Assembly: GCF_000499785.1 (NCBI RefSeq)
Contig: NZ_HG726020.1
Coordinates: forward strand, 1,158,316 to 1,222,315
Reading direction: 5' to 3'
DNA: 64,000 nucleotides
Source: Bacteroides neonati
Lineage (GTDB): Bacteria > Bacteroidota > Bacteroidia > Bacteroidales > Bacteroidaceae
Shown piece after piece: positions 42,780-52,511 of the stretch. Every line of letters begins with the position of its first letter. Within the stretch, counting starts at the first letter, position 1. The notes beneath the pieces were generated by a model. That model was not told where the DNA came from, did not search any database, and saw only the letters and a program-made list of their open reading frames with translations. A program made the translations under genes and the position numbers.

Positions 42780-45056
42780 ATGAAAAAGCTATTCTTACTA
42801 ACTTGTGCCATCGGTTGCACCCTTTTCGTGCAAGCCAAGGATCTGACACAGTATGTCAATCCGCTGATGGGTACGCAATCTTCGTTCGAATTATCGAGCG
42901 GTAATACTTATCCGGCCATTGCCCGCCCTTGGGGAATGAACTTCTGGACTCCGCAAACCGGCAAAATGGGCGACGGTTGGCAATACACATATACGGCCAA
43001 CAAGATTCGTGGGTTCAAACAAACGCATCAACCCAGCCCGTGGATCAATGATTACGGACAGTTCTCACTCATGCCCGTGGTTGGAAGCCCCGAGTTTAAC
43101 GAAGAGAAACGCGCCAGTTGGTTCTCGCACAAAGCAGAAGAGGCACGTCCTAACTATTATAAAGTATACCTGGCCGATCATGATGTAGTAGCCGAGGTTA
43201 CCCCGACGGATCGTGCAGCGATGTTTCGCTTCACCTTCCCCGAGAACGATCATTCGTATATCGTAGTCGATGCCTTCGATAAAGGCTCGCACGTGCAGGT
43301 GTTGCCTGCCGAAAACAGAATCATCGGATACAGTACCCGCAACAGCGGTGGTGTACCGGCCAACTTCAAGAACTATTTCGTAATCGAGTTCGACAAACCC
43401 TTCACCTATCGCGCTACCTTTGCCGATAGTACATTGACGGAAAATGTGTTGCAACAAACAGCCAACCATGCAGGAGCTGTTATTGGTTTCCGCACCCATA
43501 GAGGCGAAGTGGTACATGCTCGTGTAGCCTCTTCCTTTATCAGCCCCGAACAGGCTGTGCGCAACCTTGACGAACTGGGCAATGACAACTTCGATACCTT
43601 GAAAGAAAAAGGGAAAAAGGCATGGAACGACGTTCTGGGACGTATCGAAGTGGATGGAGGAAACCTCGACCAATACCGTACTTTCTATTCCTGCCTATAC
43701 CGTTCATTGCTGTTTCCCCGTAAGTTTTACGAGATCGATGCCCAAGGCCAGCCGATACATTACAGCCCTTATAACGGCGAAGTTTTGCCGGGTTATATGT
43801 TTACCGACACAGGTTTTTGGGATACGTTCCGTTGTCTCTTCCCTTTCCTCAACCTGATGTACCCGAGCATCAACCGCGAGATACAAGAAGGACTGGTCAA
43901 CACGTATAAAGAAAGCGGATTCTTCCCCGAATGGGCCAGCCCCGGTCATCGTGGATGCATGATTGGCAACAACTCGGCATCCGTATTGGTCGATGCTTAC
44001 CTCAAAGGAGTGAAGGTAGCCGATGTAGAAACGCTGTACAACGGCTTGATCCACGGCACCAACCATGTACACCCCGAAGTATATTCGACCGGACGCCAAG
44101 GCAACGAATACTATAACAAACTGGGTTATGTGCCTTATGATGTGAAAATCAATGAGAACGTAGCGCGTACGCTGGAATATGCTTACAACGACTGGTGCAT
44201 CTATCAATTAGGTAAAAAGCTAAACCGCCCGAAGAAGGAACTCGCACTCTTTGCCAAACGCGCCATGAACTACCGCAACGTATTCGATAAGGAGAGTAAC
44301 CTGATGCGTGGACGCAACCTCGACGGCACATTTATGACGCCTTTCTCTCCGCTGAAGTGGGGTGACGCATTTACCGAAGGCAATAGTTGGCACTACTCTT
44401 GGTCTGTATTTCACGACCCACAAGGATTGATTGATCTGATGGGTGGCGAACAGAAATTCACGCATATGCTCGATTCGGTATTCTCGGTTCCTCCTGTTTT
44501 CGATGAGAGTTATTACGGACAAGTTATTCACGAAATCCGTGAGATGCAAATCATGAACATGGGCAACTATGCACATGGCAATCAACCCATTCAGCACATG
44601 ATTTATCTGTATAACTATGCCGGACAACCCTGGAAAGCGCAATACTGGCTTCGTCAGGTGATGAACCGGATGTACACACCTGCCCCCGATGGTTATTGTG
44701 GCGACGAGGACAATGGACAAACCTCGGCCTGGTATGTTTTCTCGGCACTCGGCTTCTATCCCGTATGCCCCGGAACGGACGAATATGTATTGGGAGCTCC
44801 CTTATTCAAAAAAGCCACCTTACATTTTGAGAATGGCAATGACCTGGTCATTGAGGCACCTCAAAACAACGATGAAAATATCTATATCGAATCAATGACG
44901 CTCAACGGAAAAGAGTATTCGAAGAACTACCTCAAGCACGAAGACCTGCTAAAAGGTGGAGTCATTCACTTTGATATGAACGCTAAACCTAACCTAAGCC
45001 GCGGAACGGAAACGAAGGATTATCCCTATTCGTTTTCGAACGAAAAGAAAAACTAA
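42780..45056 (+). CDS. GH92 family protein (3), divergent
   Basis: This secreted protein of about 758 residues has a cleavable signal peptide (FVQAKD, about residue 20) and no lipobox cysteine. GH92 motifs are present but altered. YVNPLMGTQSSFELSSGNTY replaces the usual IGT-GGHG start, and DGYCGDEDNGQTSAWYVFSA replaces GNEDCGQMSAWYV. GNQPIQHMIYLYNYAGQPW is kept. This points to a different GH92 subfamily. An in-frame TTG at 42771 precedes the preferred ATG at 42780. It is the last gene of the run and is followed by a terminator. Confidence 0.92.
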   Translation: MKKLFLLTCAIGCTLFVQAKDLTQYVNPLMGTQSSFELSSGNTYPAIARPWGMNFWTPQTGKMGDGWQYTYTANKIRGFKQTHQPSPWINDYGQFSLMPVVGSPEFNEEKRASWFSHKAEEARPNYYKVYLADHDVVAEVTPTDRAAMFRFTFPENDHSYIVVDAFDKGSHVQVLPAENRIIGYSTRNSGGVPANFKNYFVIEFDKPFTYRATFADSTLTENVLQQTANHAGAVIGFRTHRGEVVHARVASSFISPEQAVRNLDELGNDNFDTLKEKGKKAWNDVLGRIEVDGGNLDQYRTFYSCLYRSLLFPRKFYEIDAQGQPIHYSPYNGEVLPGYMFTDTGFWDTFRCLFPFLNLMYPSINREIQEGLVNTYKESGFFPEWASPGHRGCMIGNNSASVLVDAYLKGVKVADVETLYNGLIHGTNHVHPEVYSTGRQGNEYYNKLGYVPYDVKINENVARTLEYAYNDWCIYQLGKKLNRPKKELALFAKRAMNYRNVFDKESNLMRGRNLDGTFMTPFSPLKWGDAFTEGNSWHYSWSVFHDPQGLIDLMGGEQKFTHMLDSVFSVPPVFDESYYGQVIHEIREMQIMNMGNYAHGNQPIQHMIYLYNYAGQPWKAQYWLRQVMNRMYTPAPDGYCGDEDNGQTSAWYVFSALGFYPVCPGTDEYVLGAPLFKKATLHFENGNDLVIEAPQNNDENIYIESMTLNGKEYSKNYLKHEDLLKGGVIHFDMNAKPNLSRGTETKDYPYSFSNEKKN

Positions 45057-45076
45057 TTCGTTTTTCTTCATTCCGG

Positions 45077-45113
45077 AAAACGCATCTTTGTCATTCAGAT
45101 AAAGGTGCGTTTT
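45077..45113 (+). terminator. Terminator after the GH92 run
   Basis: AAAACGCATCTTT (45077-45089) pairs with AAAGGTGCGTTTT (45101-45113), with one mismatch. A TTTATTTTT tract follows. Confidence 0.75.
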
Positions 45114-45124
45114 TATTTTTATTG

Positions 45125-45132
45125 TATTTTTG
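45125..45132 (+). promoter_or_regulatory. -7-like box upstream of susC
   Basis: TATTTTTG matches TAnnTTTG, 145 bp upstream of the susC ATG. The ECF factor may use a different promoter in the rest of this 220-bp gap, which I cannot define. Confidence 0.35.
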
Positions 45133-45276
45133 CCGTATTGTTACCATTTGATTCACTATTTATAAAAAAAACAAAGAAATGAGCTAAGTGTTATTGTCTT
45201 TAGGGTTGTTTCATTATCAAAAGGGAAAGTATGACTCATTCCCTCTTTGAGAATTTAACACATGTATAACCATTAA

Positions 45277-48200
45277 ATGATGTTTATGGAAAGCAATCAT
45301 TTTTTTCGAGCTTCGAATGTACTTCGGGCTCTTTTGATTCTTTTGTTCATGACAATCCCGGTACAATGGGTTTCGGCTCAGTTAGCGCTGAGTACGCCCC
45401 GCACGACTTTGGGTACCGTCATTAAACAAATTCAATCTCAATCAAAGTATCAGTTCTTCTACGACGATAAGCTTTCGGCTGTCTCTGTAGAGCCCTTGAA
45501 AGTAAAAGACGCCTCTTTACAAGAGGTATTGAGCCTTGTATTAAAAGGAAAGAACATCACTTTTAAAGTAGAAGACAACATCGTCTATCTATCCGAAAAA
45601 AATGGTTTGCCTATCGAAAACAACCAGCAGCAAACAGGCAAGGAACGCAAAGTAACGGGCCAGGTTGTAGACGAGCAAGGCGAACCGTTGATTGGTGTGA
45701 ACGTATTGATCAAAGGCTCATCCACGGGTGTTATTACCGATTTGGATGGTAACTATACGTTGAACACCAATGAGAAGTCTCCCATCCTACAGTTTTCGTA
45801 CATCGGATATAAATCGCAAGATATACCGCTGAAGAACCAGACTGTAATCAACCTGACTATGCAAAGCGATACGCAGATAATCGATGAGGTCGTAGTGACT
45901 GCATTGGGTATCAAACGTGCATCAAAAGCATTGAGCTACAATGTTCAACAAGTATCTGAAGATGAGTTACTCAAGAACAAAGACGCTAACTTCATCAATG
46001 CCTTGAGTGGTAAAGTAGCCGGTGTAACGATCAACAGCAGTTCGTCGGGTGTAGGTGGTGCCAGCAAAGTAGTAATGCGTGGTACAAAAGGTATCGACCA
46101 GTCGAGCAATGCACTTTATGTAATTGACGGTGTACCCATGTTCAACCTTTCGGGAACAGGAGGTAAAGAACACGACTCTGCCGGTTCCACAGAAGCAATT
46201 GCCGATATCAATCCCGAAGACATTGAATCAATGTCCGTATTGACCGGTGCTGCCGCAGCTGCACTTTATGGTAGCCATGCAGCCAATGGTGCTATCGTTA
46301 TCACAACGAAGAAGGGAAAAGCCGGACACACCAGCCTGACTGTTTCGCAAAGTACTGAGTTCTTGAATCCGTTGGTAATGCCGCGTTTCCAGAACCGTTA
46401 CGGAACAGGTACCAATTCTCAAAACGATCCGATGAGCGATAAGAGTTGGGGTAGATTGCTTAATGGCTCTAACTATATGGGATACTCTCCACAAGACGAT
46501 TACTTAAAAACAGGTGTTGTAGCTACAGAAACCGTCTCTTTCTCGACCGGAACAGAGCGTAACCAAACCTATATCTCGGCCAGTGCGGTCAATTCATTAG
46601 GTATGGTTCCCAACAATAATTACGATCGTTACAACTTCACCTTCCGCAACACAACCTCTTTCCTGAAAGAGAAAATGCTGCTCGACGTAGGTGCCAGCTA
46701 CATTAACCAAAGCGATAGAAACATGACCAACCAAGGTACCTATTCGAATCCATTGGTAACAGCCTACCTTTTCCCTCGCGGCGACGATTTTAACGATATC
46801 AAAATGTACGAACGTTACGATTCGCAACGTAGAATCAGCACACAGTACTGGCCACAAGGCATCAACGAGTTTACCGGTCAGAATCCATACTGGATTAACT
46901 ACCGTAACTTACGCGAAAACAAGAAAGATCGCTATATGCTGAATGCCAACCTGAGCTATCAAGTGTTAGATTGGATGAGCGTATCGGGACGTATTCGTGT
47001 CGATAATTCGATCAACGATTTCACAGAAAAGCTATACGCTACCTCCAACACGACCCTGACCGAGGGTTCGAAAAATGGTTTGTATGGCATAGCCACCACG
47101 AAAGACAAACAAACGTATGGCGACGTATTGCTGAACATCAACAAAATGTTCAACGACATCTTGTCTTTGCAGGCCAACGTAGGTGCTTCGTTCTCCGACA
47201 TGCGTCAAGACATGCTTAAGAACCGTGGTCCTATTCAGGAGAAGGGTATTCCGAACCTGTTCAACGTATTTCAATTGGACAACACCAAAACCAAACGCGA
47301 ACAAAGTGGCTGGCACGAACAGACTCAATCGTTATTTGCAAGCGTTGAACTGGGTTATAAGAGCTCTTATTACCTGACGCTAACCGGTCGTAACGACTGG
47401 CCTTCGCAACTTGCCGGTCCAAAGTCTGTGAACTCATCATTCTTCTATCCTTCGGTAGGTACTTCGTTTGTACTCTCGGAGATATTTAAGATGCCCGAAC
47501 AGATTTCTTATTTGAAACTAAGAGCCTCGTTTGCCTCGGTAGGTCTTCCGTTTGCCCGCTTCCTGGCCAACCCAACTTATTCATGGAACAACGCCAACCA
47601 ACAGTGGGAGACAAAAACCAACTATCCTATGTACGACCTGAAACCGGAAAAAACCGATTCATGGGAGGTAGGTCTAACCATGCGTTTCTTGAAGAACTTC
47701 AACCTAGACTTCAGTTTCTATAACACAAAGACCTATAACCAGACATTTGACCCACAGGTTTCTGTATCGTCAGGTTATTCAAGTCTGTATCTGCAAACAG
47801 GTAGCGTGCGCAACCGTGGTGTAGAACTTTCATTGGGCTATCAGAACACGTGGAACAACAACTTCAAATGGAGTTCGAACTACACCTTCAGTGCCAATAA
47901 AAATGAGATTCTGGAATTGGTTGATAACTATGTACATCCCGAAACAGGTGAGTTGATTACCAAGGAGCGTTTGGATGTAGGCGGTTTCTCGCAAGCACGT
48001 TTCATCTTGAAGAAGGGTGGCAGCTTGGGCGACCTCTATTCACTGTCGGATCTTCAACGCGATGCGAATGGCAACGTGTATGTAGATAATCAGGGCAACA
48101 TCACACTGAACAATAGTGTAGGTGATATTAAACTGGGTTCGGTATTCCCCAAATGCAACATGGCATGGAGAAACGACTTCTCTTGGAAAGGCTTTAACCT

Positions 48201-48642
48201 CGGCTTCATGTTGTCGGCTCGTATCGGTGGCGTTGTTTATTCGGCCACACAAGCAGCTCTCGACCTCTATGGAGTATCGGAAGCCTCGGCTCTGGCACGT
48301 GACAATGGCGGTATACAGATCAACGGCGGTGATGTGATTAACCCCGAAACCTGGTATACAACCGTAGGTGGAAAGAACGGTATTCCACAATACTATACGT
48401 ATAGTGCTACCAACGTACGTTTGCAGGAAGCAAGCATCGGTTATACAATTCCCAAAAACAAACTTTGGGGAGTAGGAGACATCACCTTGTCTTTGGTAGG
48501 CCGTAATCTTTGGATGATCTATTGCAAAGCACCGTTCGATCCCGAATCGACTGCCAGCACCGGAAACTATTATCAAGGTATAGACAACTTCATGATGCCA
48601 AGTACACGTAACTTAGGTTTCAATGTCAGACTTAAATTCTAA
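45277..48642 (+). CDS. SusC-type TonB-dependent outer membrane transporter with STN domain
   Basis: This 1121-residue outer-membrane porin imports oligosaccharides using TonB energy. A signal peptide (ending VSAQ, about residue 35) is followed by an STN signalling domain (about 37-108, ending NIVYLSEK). A carboxypeptidase-regulatory-like domain comes next (about 127-205, GQVVDEQGEPLIGVNVLIKG), then a plug (from about 210, with VIDGVPMFN) and the beta-barrel ending in NLGFNVRLKF. The STN domain is what talks to FecR anti-sigma proteins, fitting the sigma/anti-sigma pair upstream. It forms a pair with susD, 11 bp downstream. Confidence 0.96.
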   Translation: MMFMESNHFFRASNVLRALLILLFMTIPVQWVSAQLALSTPRTTLGTVIKQIQSQSKYQFFYDDKLSAVSVEPLKVKDASLQEVLSLVLKGKNITFKVEDNIVYLSEKNGLPIENNQQQTGKERKVTGQVVDEQGEPLIGVNVLIKGSSTGVITDLDGNYTLNTNEKSPILQFSYIGYKSQDIPLKNQTVINLTMQSDTQIIDEVVVTALGIKRASKALSYNVQQVSEDELLKNKDANFINALSGKVAGVTINSSSSGVGGASKVVMRGTKGIDQSSNALYVIDGVPMFNLSGTGGKEHDSAGSTEAIADINPEDIESMSVLTGAAAAALYGSHAANGAIVITTKKGKAGHTSLTVSQSTEFLNPLVMPRFQNRYGTGTNSQNDPMSDKSWGRLLNGSNYMGYSPQDDYLKTGVVATETVSFSTGTERNQTYISASAVNSLGMVPNNNYDRYNFTFRNTTSFLKEKMLLDVGASYINQSDRNMTNQGTYSNPLVTAYLFPRGDDFNDIKMYERYDSQRRISTQYWPQGINEFTGQNPYWINYRNLRENKKDRYMLNANLSYQVLDWMSVSGRIRVDNSINDFTEKLYATSNTTLTEGSKNGLYGIATTKDKQTYGDVLLNINKMFNDILSLQANVGASFSDMRQDMLKNRGPIQEKGIPNLFNVFQLDNTKTKREQSGWHEQTQSLFASVELGYKSSYYLTLTGRNDWPSQLAGPKSVNSSFFYPSVGTSFVLSEIFKMPEQISYLKLRASFASVGLPFARFLANPTYSWNNANQQWETKTNYPMYDLKPEKTDSWEVGLTMRFLKNFNLDFSFYNTKTYNQTFDPQVSVSSGYSSLYLQTGSVRNRGVELSLGYQNTWNNNFKWSSNYTFSANKNEILELVDNYVHPETGELITKERLDVGGFSQARFILKKGGSLGDLYSLSDLQRDANGNVYVDNQGNITLNNSVGDIKLGSVFPKCNMAWRNDFSWKGFNLGFMLSARIGGVVYSATQAALDLYGVSEASALARDNGGIQINGGDVINPETWYTTVGGKNGIPQYYTYSATNVRLQEASIGYTIPKNKLWGVGDITLSLVGRNLWMIYCKAPFDPESTASTGNYYQGIDNFMMPSTRNLGFNVRLKF

Positions 48643-48653
48643 GAGCAAAAAGT

Positions 48654-50243
48654 ATGAAAAAGAATAAATCAATCATACGTTTCGTATGTCTCGGTCTGCT
48701 GGCAAGTGCCACAGCCTGTACTTCCAATTTTGAAAAGTATAATACGAATCCATACGATGCCAACGATCAGGAGATGGGCTATGATGGATATAAAATGCGT
48801 TCTGCATTAACCAGCATGCAAGGATGGGTGATTCCGTTGGATGTCAACACCACTCAGTTCACCGAATGTCTGTTGGGCGGTTCGTATGGTGGCTATCTGG
48901 CCGATTCGAACAACGGATTCAACGGCAAGAACTTTGCCACCTATACGCCCGAAGAGACTTGGTTGAGGGTACTGTTTAATGATATCATCCCCAAGATATA
49001 TCCCAGCCTCAAAGACCTGAAAGCAGCCACAACCGATCCGGTTCCTTTGGCCGTAGGCAATGTAATCAAGGTAATCGCTATGCAGCGCATCACCGATGTA
49101 TATGGTCCCATCCCCTACTCTAAGATTGGTGAAGACGGCAAATTGGTTGCTCCTTACGACTCTCAGGAGCAGGTGTACAAAACCATGTTTACCGAACTCG
49201 ACGAAGCCATCGCTACGCTGACCACTCATCGTACCGAAGACTTCACACCGAATGCCGATATGGTATACGGCGGTAAGGCAGAAAACTGGATCAAACTGGC
49301 CAACTCCATTAAATTGCGCATGGCCATCCGTATTGCCAATGTATCGCCTGCACTGGCTCAGCAAAAAGCCGAAGAGGTAGCTAAGCACGAAGTGGGTACC
49401 CTTGCTACCAACGATGACAATGCACTGATGAAAGTGGCCGTAACCAATCCTTTCCGTGTCGTTATGTACGAATACAACGGAGGAGATTCACGCGTATCGG
49501 CCGACATTACATCGTACATGAATGGTTATGAAGACCCTCGTCGTGAGAAGTATTTTATCAAATCGGCCTTCACCGCCGATGAACTGGCAGGAAGAAAGAT
49601 AACCGAAAACGGATACTACGGTTTGCGTTCGGGTATTCAGATTCCGGGCAACGTAGTGAAGAACTATGCCAATATGAACGTACAGAACGGTTCTAAGCTA
49701 CTTTGGATGAACGCAGCCGAATGTGCCTTCCTCAAAGCCGAAGGTGCACTAAGAGGTTGGAATATGGGCGGCACTGCCGAATCGTTCTACAATGCCGGTA
49801 TCCGTCTGTCGTTTGCTCAATGGGGAGCCGATGGTGCCGATAATTACCTGACGAACAGCACGCTCAAACCCAAGATGTATGAAGATCCCATGGGTATGTT
49901 CAGCTACGACAAAGCAATCAGCAACATTACCATTAAGTGGAAAGCTGTTGCCGGATTTGACGAAGAGAACCTCGAACGTATCATCACACAGAAATGGATT
50001 GCCAACTTCCCGTTGGGTATTGAAGCTTGGTCTGAGTTCCGTCGTACCGGATACCCCAGACTCATGCAAGCCATGGTCAATAGCAGTGCAGGTATTGTTC
50101 AGAACGAAAGAATGGCTCGTCGCCTGCCTTATCCTCAAACCGAACGTACCGAGAATACAGTCAACTTAAATGAGGCCATTAGCAAATACTTGAATGGACC
50201 CGATAATATGGGAACCGATGTATGGTGGGCTAAAAAGAACTAA
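48654..50243 (+). CDS. SusD-like outer membrane glycan-binding lipoprotein
   Basis: This 529-residue lipoprotein has a lipobox ending TAC (Cys22). Cys-TSNFEKYNTNPYDANDQE is the typical start of the SusD-like 2 family (PF12741). LRVLFNDIIPKIYPSLKDL, RITDVYGPIPYSKIG and AENWIKLANSIKLRMAIR are also typical. It covers the SusC barrel as a lid and binds glycan on the outside of the cell. It follows susC by 11 bp and precedes the GH18-like gene by 18 bp. Confidence 0.95.
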   Translation: MKKNKSIIRFVCLGLLASATACTSNFEKYNTNPYDANDQEMGYDGYKMRSALTSMQGWVIPLDVNTTQFTECLLGGSYGGYLADSNNGFNGKNFATYTPEETWLRVLFNDIIPKIYPSLKDLKAATTDPVPLAVGNVIKVIAMQRITDVYGPIPYSKIGEDGKLVAPYDSQEQVYKTMFTELDEAIATLTTHRTEDFTPNADMVYGGKAENWIKLANSIKLRMAIRIANVSPALAQQKAEEVAKHEVGTLATNDDNALMKVAVTNPFRVVMYEYNGGDSRVSADITSYMNGYEDPRREKYFIKSAFTADELAGRKITENGYYGLRSGIQIPGNVVKNYANMNVQNGSKLLWMNAAECAFLKAEGALRGWNMGGTAESFYNAGIRLSFAQWGADGADNYLTNSTLKPKMYEDPMGMFSYDKAISNITIKWKAVAGFDEENLERIITQKWIANFPLGIEAWSEFRRTGYPRLMQAMVNSSAGIVQNERMARRLPYPQTERTENTVNLNEAISKYLNGPDNMGTDVWWAKKN

Positions 50244-50261
50244 AAACAGAAGGAGTTAATC

Positions 50262-51308
50262 ATGAAAAATAAAATGAAAGATAGTCTCAAATTAGCTGTT
50301 CTTTGCCTTATGGCAGGCATTACATTTGCCGCCTGTAGTGACTGGACAGAGGTAGAAGGGGTAAACGTGGAGCAGCAAAGTCCTGCCGATAAATATCCCG
50401 AATTGTATGCTCAGTACCTGCAAAAGCTAAGAAACTACAAGCAGGCCGAACATAAAGTAGTGTATGCTTGGTTCGACAATAGCCAGAAAGCACCGTTCAG
50501 CCGGGGGCAACACATAACTGCCGTACCCGATAGCGTGGATGTAATTGCCTTGATGTTTCCGGACAAGCTGGCCGATTTCGAATTGAAAGAGATGGAAAGC
50601 GTTCGCAGCGAAAAAGGCACTAAGGTGGTTTATACGATCAGCTACGAAGCCATCAAGCGAGCTTATGACGAATTGGTGAAAGCCGAAACCGCCAAAGACG
50701 CAGCTTACGTAGCCCCCAACTTTGAAGCATACTTGAAAGAGGCTACTGTCAATGCACTGAAGCTCCAAAGCACCTACAACTACGACGGTATCATTGTAGG
50801 ATATAAAGGAAAAAGCATGTTGCACATGACGGCTGCCGAGAAAGAACAGTACACCAAGGAGCAAACCGTTTTCATGAACGAGATAAGCGCATGGTATACA
50901 GCCAATAAGAATAAGATGATCGCCTTCGAAGGATATCCGCAATACGTAGTGAATAGAGAGATACTGAAATCGTGCAGAAACATTATTCTCAATACGGCAG
51001 ATATCACAACATCGTCTATGCTTACCGTAGAGGCCTTGCAAGCGATAGTGCCCGATGTGCCTACCGAACAGTTTGTGGTAACAGCCCGCACTACTTCGCT
51101 CGACTCGACGGATAAAAAAACCGGATATTATGATGGTTCCCTGCGTGCTATCACCGAGGCAGCTTATTGGGTAACCAATAACGAGGTAAGCTTTACCAAA
51201 GCCGGACTGGGTATTTATAACGTACAAAACGATTATTACAACCCGAACAATGTGTACCAATACGTGAGACAGGCCATCAACATTATGAACCCTGCTCCTA
51301 AAAACTAA
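50262..51308 (+). CDS. GH18-like surface glycan-binding lipoprotein, probably non-catalytic
   Basis: This 348-residue lipoprotein has a lipobox ending FAAC (Cys25), then SDWTEVEGVN. The fold signature of GH18 barrels is seen in KVVYTISYEAIKRAYDEL and at STYNYDGIIVGYKGKSM (Asp175). The catalytic DxxDxDxE consensus is replaced by DGIIVGYK, so the acid Glu and the aspartates are missing. Similar proteins lie next to endoglycosidases in N-glycan loci and bind the substrate. It is between susD and the DUF1735/LamG gene, and all are in one operon. Confidence 0.85.
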   Translation: MKNKMKDSLKLAVLCLMAGITFAACSDWTEVEGVNVEQQSPADKYPELYAQYLQKLRNYKQAEHKVVYAWFDNSQKAPFSRGQHITAVPDSVDVIALMFPDKLADFELKEMESVRSEKGTKVVYTISYEAIKRAYDELVKAETAKDAAYVAPNFEAYLKEATVNALKLQSTYNYDGIIVGYKGKSMLHMTAAEKEQYTKEQTVFMNEISAWYTANKNKMIAFEGYPQYVVNREILKSCRNIILNTADITTSSMLTVEALQAIVPDVPTEQFVVTARTTSLDSTDKKTGYYDGSLRAITEAAYWVTNNEVSFTKAGLGIYNVQNDYYNPNNVYQYVRQAINIMNPAPKN

Positions 51309-51312
51309 TTGA

Positions 51313-52479
51313 ATGATGAAACGAATTAATTTATACCTGATTTCAATGGCATTGCTCAGCGCAATGATCACCAGCTGTAAAAATGAAGAATCATTTGATA
51401 ATAATGTATTCGTCAATGCAGCTGTGAAGACCAACAACATCTTGTTGAAATCGACGATAGAGACTAGCCAACGTAGTTTCCAGATAGCACTTGCCCAACG
51501 CGAGAATCAAGAGGTTATCGTGCACTTTGAGGTAAACCCCGACCAGGTAGCTACTTACAATGAGGCTTATTACAGCAATGCCGAGCTACTGCCCGAAGGA
51601 TTTTATGAACTGTCCAATAAAGAGGTTCAGATTACAGCCGGTAGTGTTCGCTCGACCGACATCACCGTTCGTTTTCTTAACCTGAACACACTGAACCGTG
51701 AGAAGATCTATGTATTGCCCGTAAGTATAGCCAGTGCCAATGTTGGAATCTTGCAGAGTGGCCGTACTATCTATTATGTACTCAAAGGAGCTGCATTGAT
51801 CAATACGGTAGCCGATATTGAGAAGAACAACTTATACGTAGATTGGAAAAAGCCCGAAGTAGTGACCAATATGAGAAAACTAACGGCAGAGGCTTTAATC
51901 CGTGCCCGCAACTTTGATCGCGGCTTAAATACGATTATGGGTATTGAAGGTAAATTCTTGATTCGCGCAGGCGACTCGGGCATACCAAGCAACCAACTGC
52001 AAGTAGCCACCAGTGCCGGAAACTTCACCTCTTCCGAATTACAGTTACCGACCAACGAATGGGTACACATTGCCGTTACGTATGATGCCGATGCAAAACA
52101 AGTTGCAGTGTATATCAACGGTAAAAATGCAGCTTCGGGCACACTCGATGCAGGAGCGGTTAACTGGGGTATTCCTCACTCGGACGAATCGGACGGCAAG
52201 CCCCGTTGCTTCTGGATCGGTTACTCATACAACAACGACCGCTATCTGGCAGGCGACATCTCTGAGGTGCGCATCTGGAATAAGGTATTGACTACCGAAG
52301 AGATCAATGCGAAGAACCATTTCTATGAGGTAGAACCCAAAGCCGAAGGATTGGTTACTTACTGGAAGTTTGACGAAGGTGCCGGTATGATCATCAAAGA
52401 TTATACGGTCAATGAGAATCACGCTACCGCATCCAACCCATTAAAGTGGACAGCAGTAGAGTTGCCTTCATCTAAATAA
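51313..52479 (+). CDS. DUF1735 and LamG-domain surface lipoprotein
   Basis: This 388-residue lipoprotein has lipobox ITSC (Cys22) followed by KNEESFDN, an acidic run consistent with surface export. The N-terminal DUF1735 (BT_3987-like) domain is about 30-160 and includes VHFEVNPDQVATYNEAY. The C-terminal LamG-type concanavalin-like domain (about 180-385) includes NEWVHIAVTYDADAKQVAVY and DISEVRIWNKVLTTEEI. It likely binds N-glycan or glycoprotein outside the cell. The role is inferred from the locus, with no enzyme residues seen. Confidence 0.85.
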   Translation: MMKRINLYLISMALLSAMITSCKNEESFDNNVFVNAAVKTNNILLKSTIETSQRSFQIALAQRENQEVIVHFEVNPDQVATYNEAYYSNAELLPEGFYELSNKEVQITAGSVRSTDITVRFLNLNTLNREKIYVLPVSIASANVGILQSGRTIYYVLKGAALINTVADIEKNNLYVDWKKPEVVTNMRKLTAEALIRARNFDRGLNTIMGIEGKFLIRAGDSGIPSNQLQVATSAGNFTSSELQLPTNEWVHIAVTYDADAKQVAVYINGKNAASGTLDAGAVNWGIPHSDESDGKPRCFWIGYSYNNDRYLAGDISEVRIWNKVLTTEEINAKNHFYEVEPKAEGLVTYWKFDEGAGMIIKDYTVNENHATASNPLKWTAVELPSSK

Positions 52480-52511
52480 CCCATTTATTTCTATACTAAA
52501 AATAAAAAACA

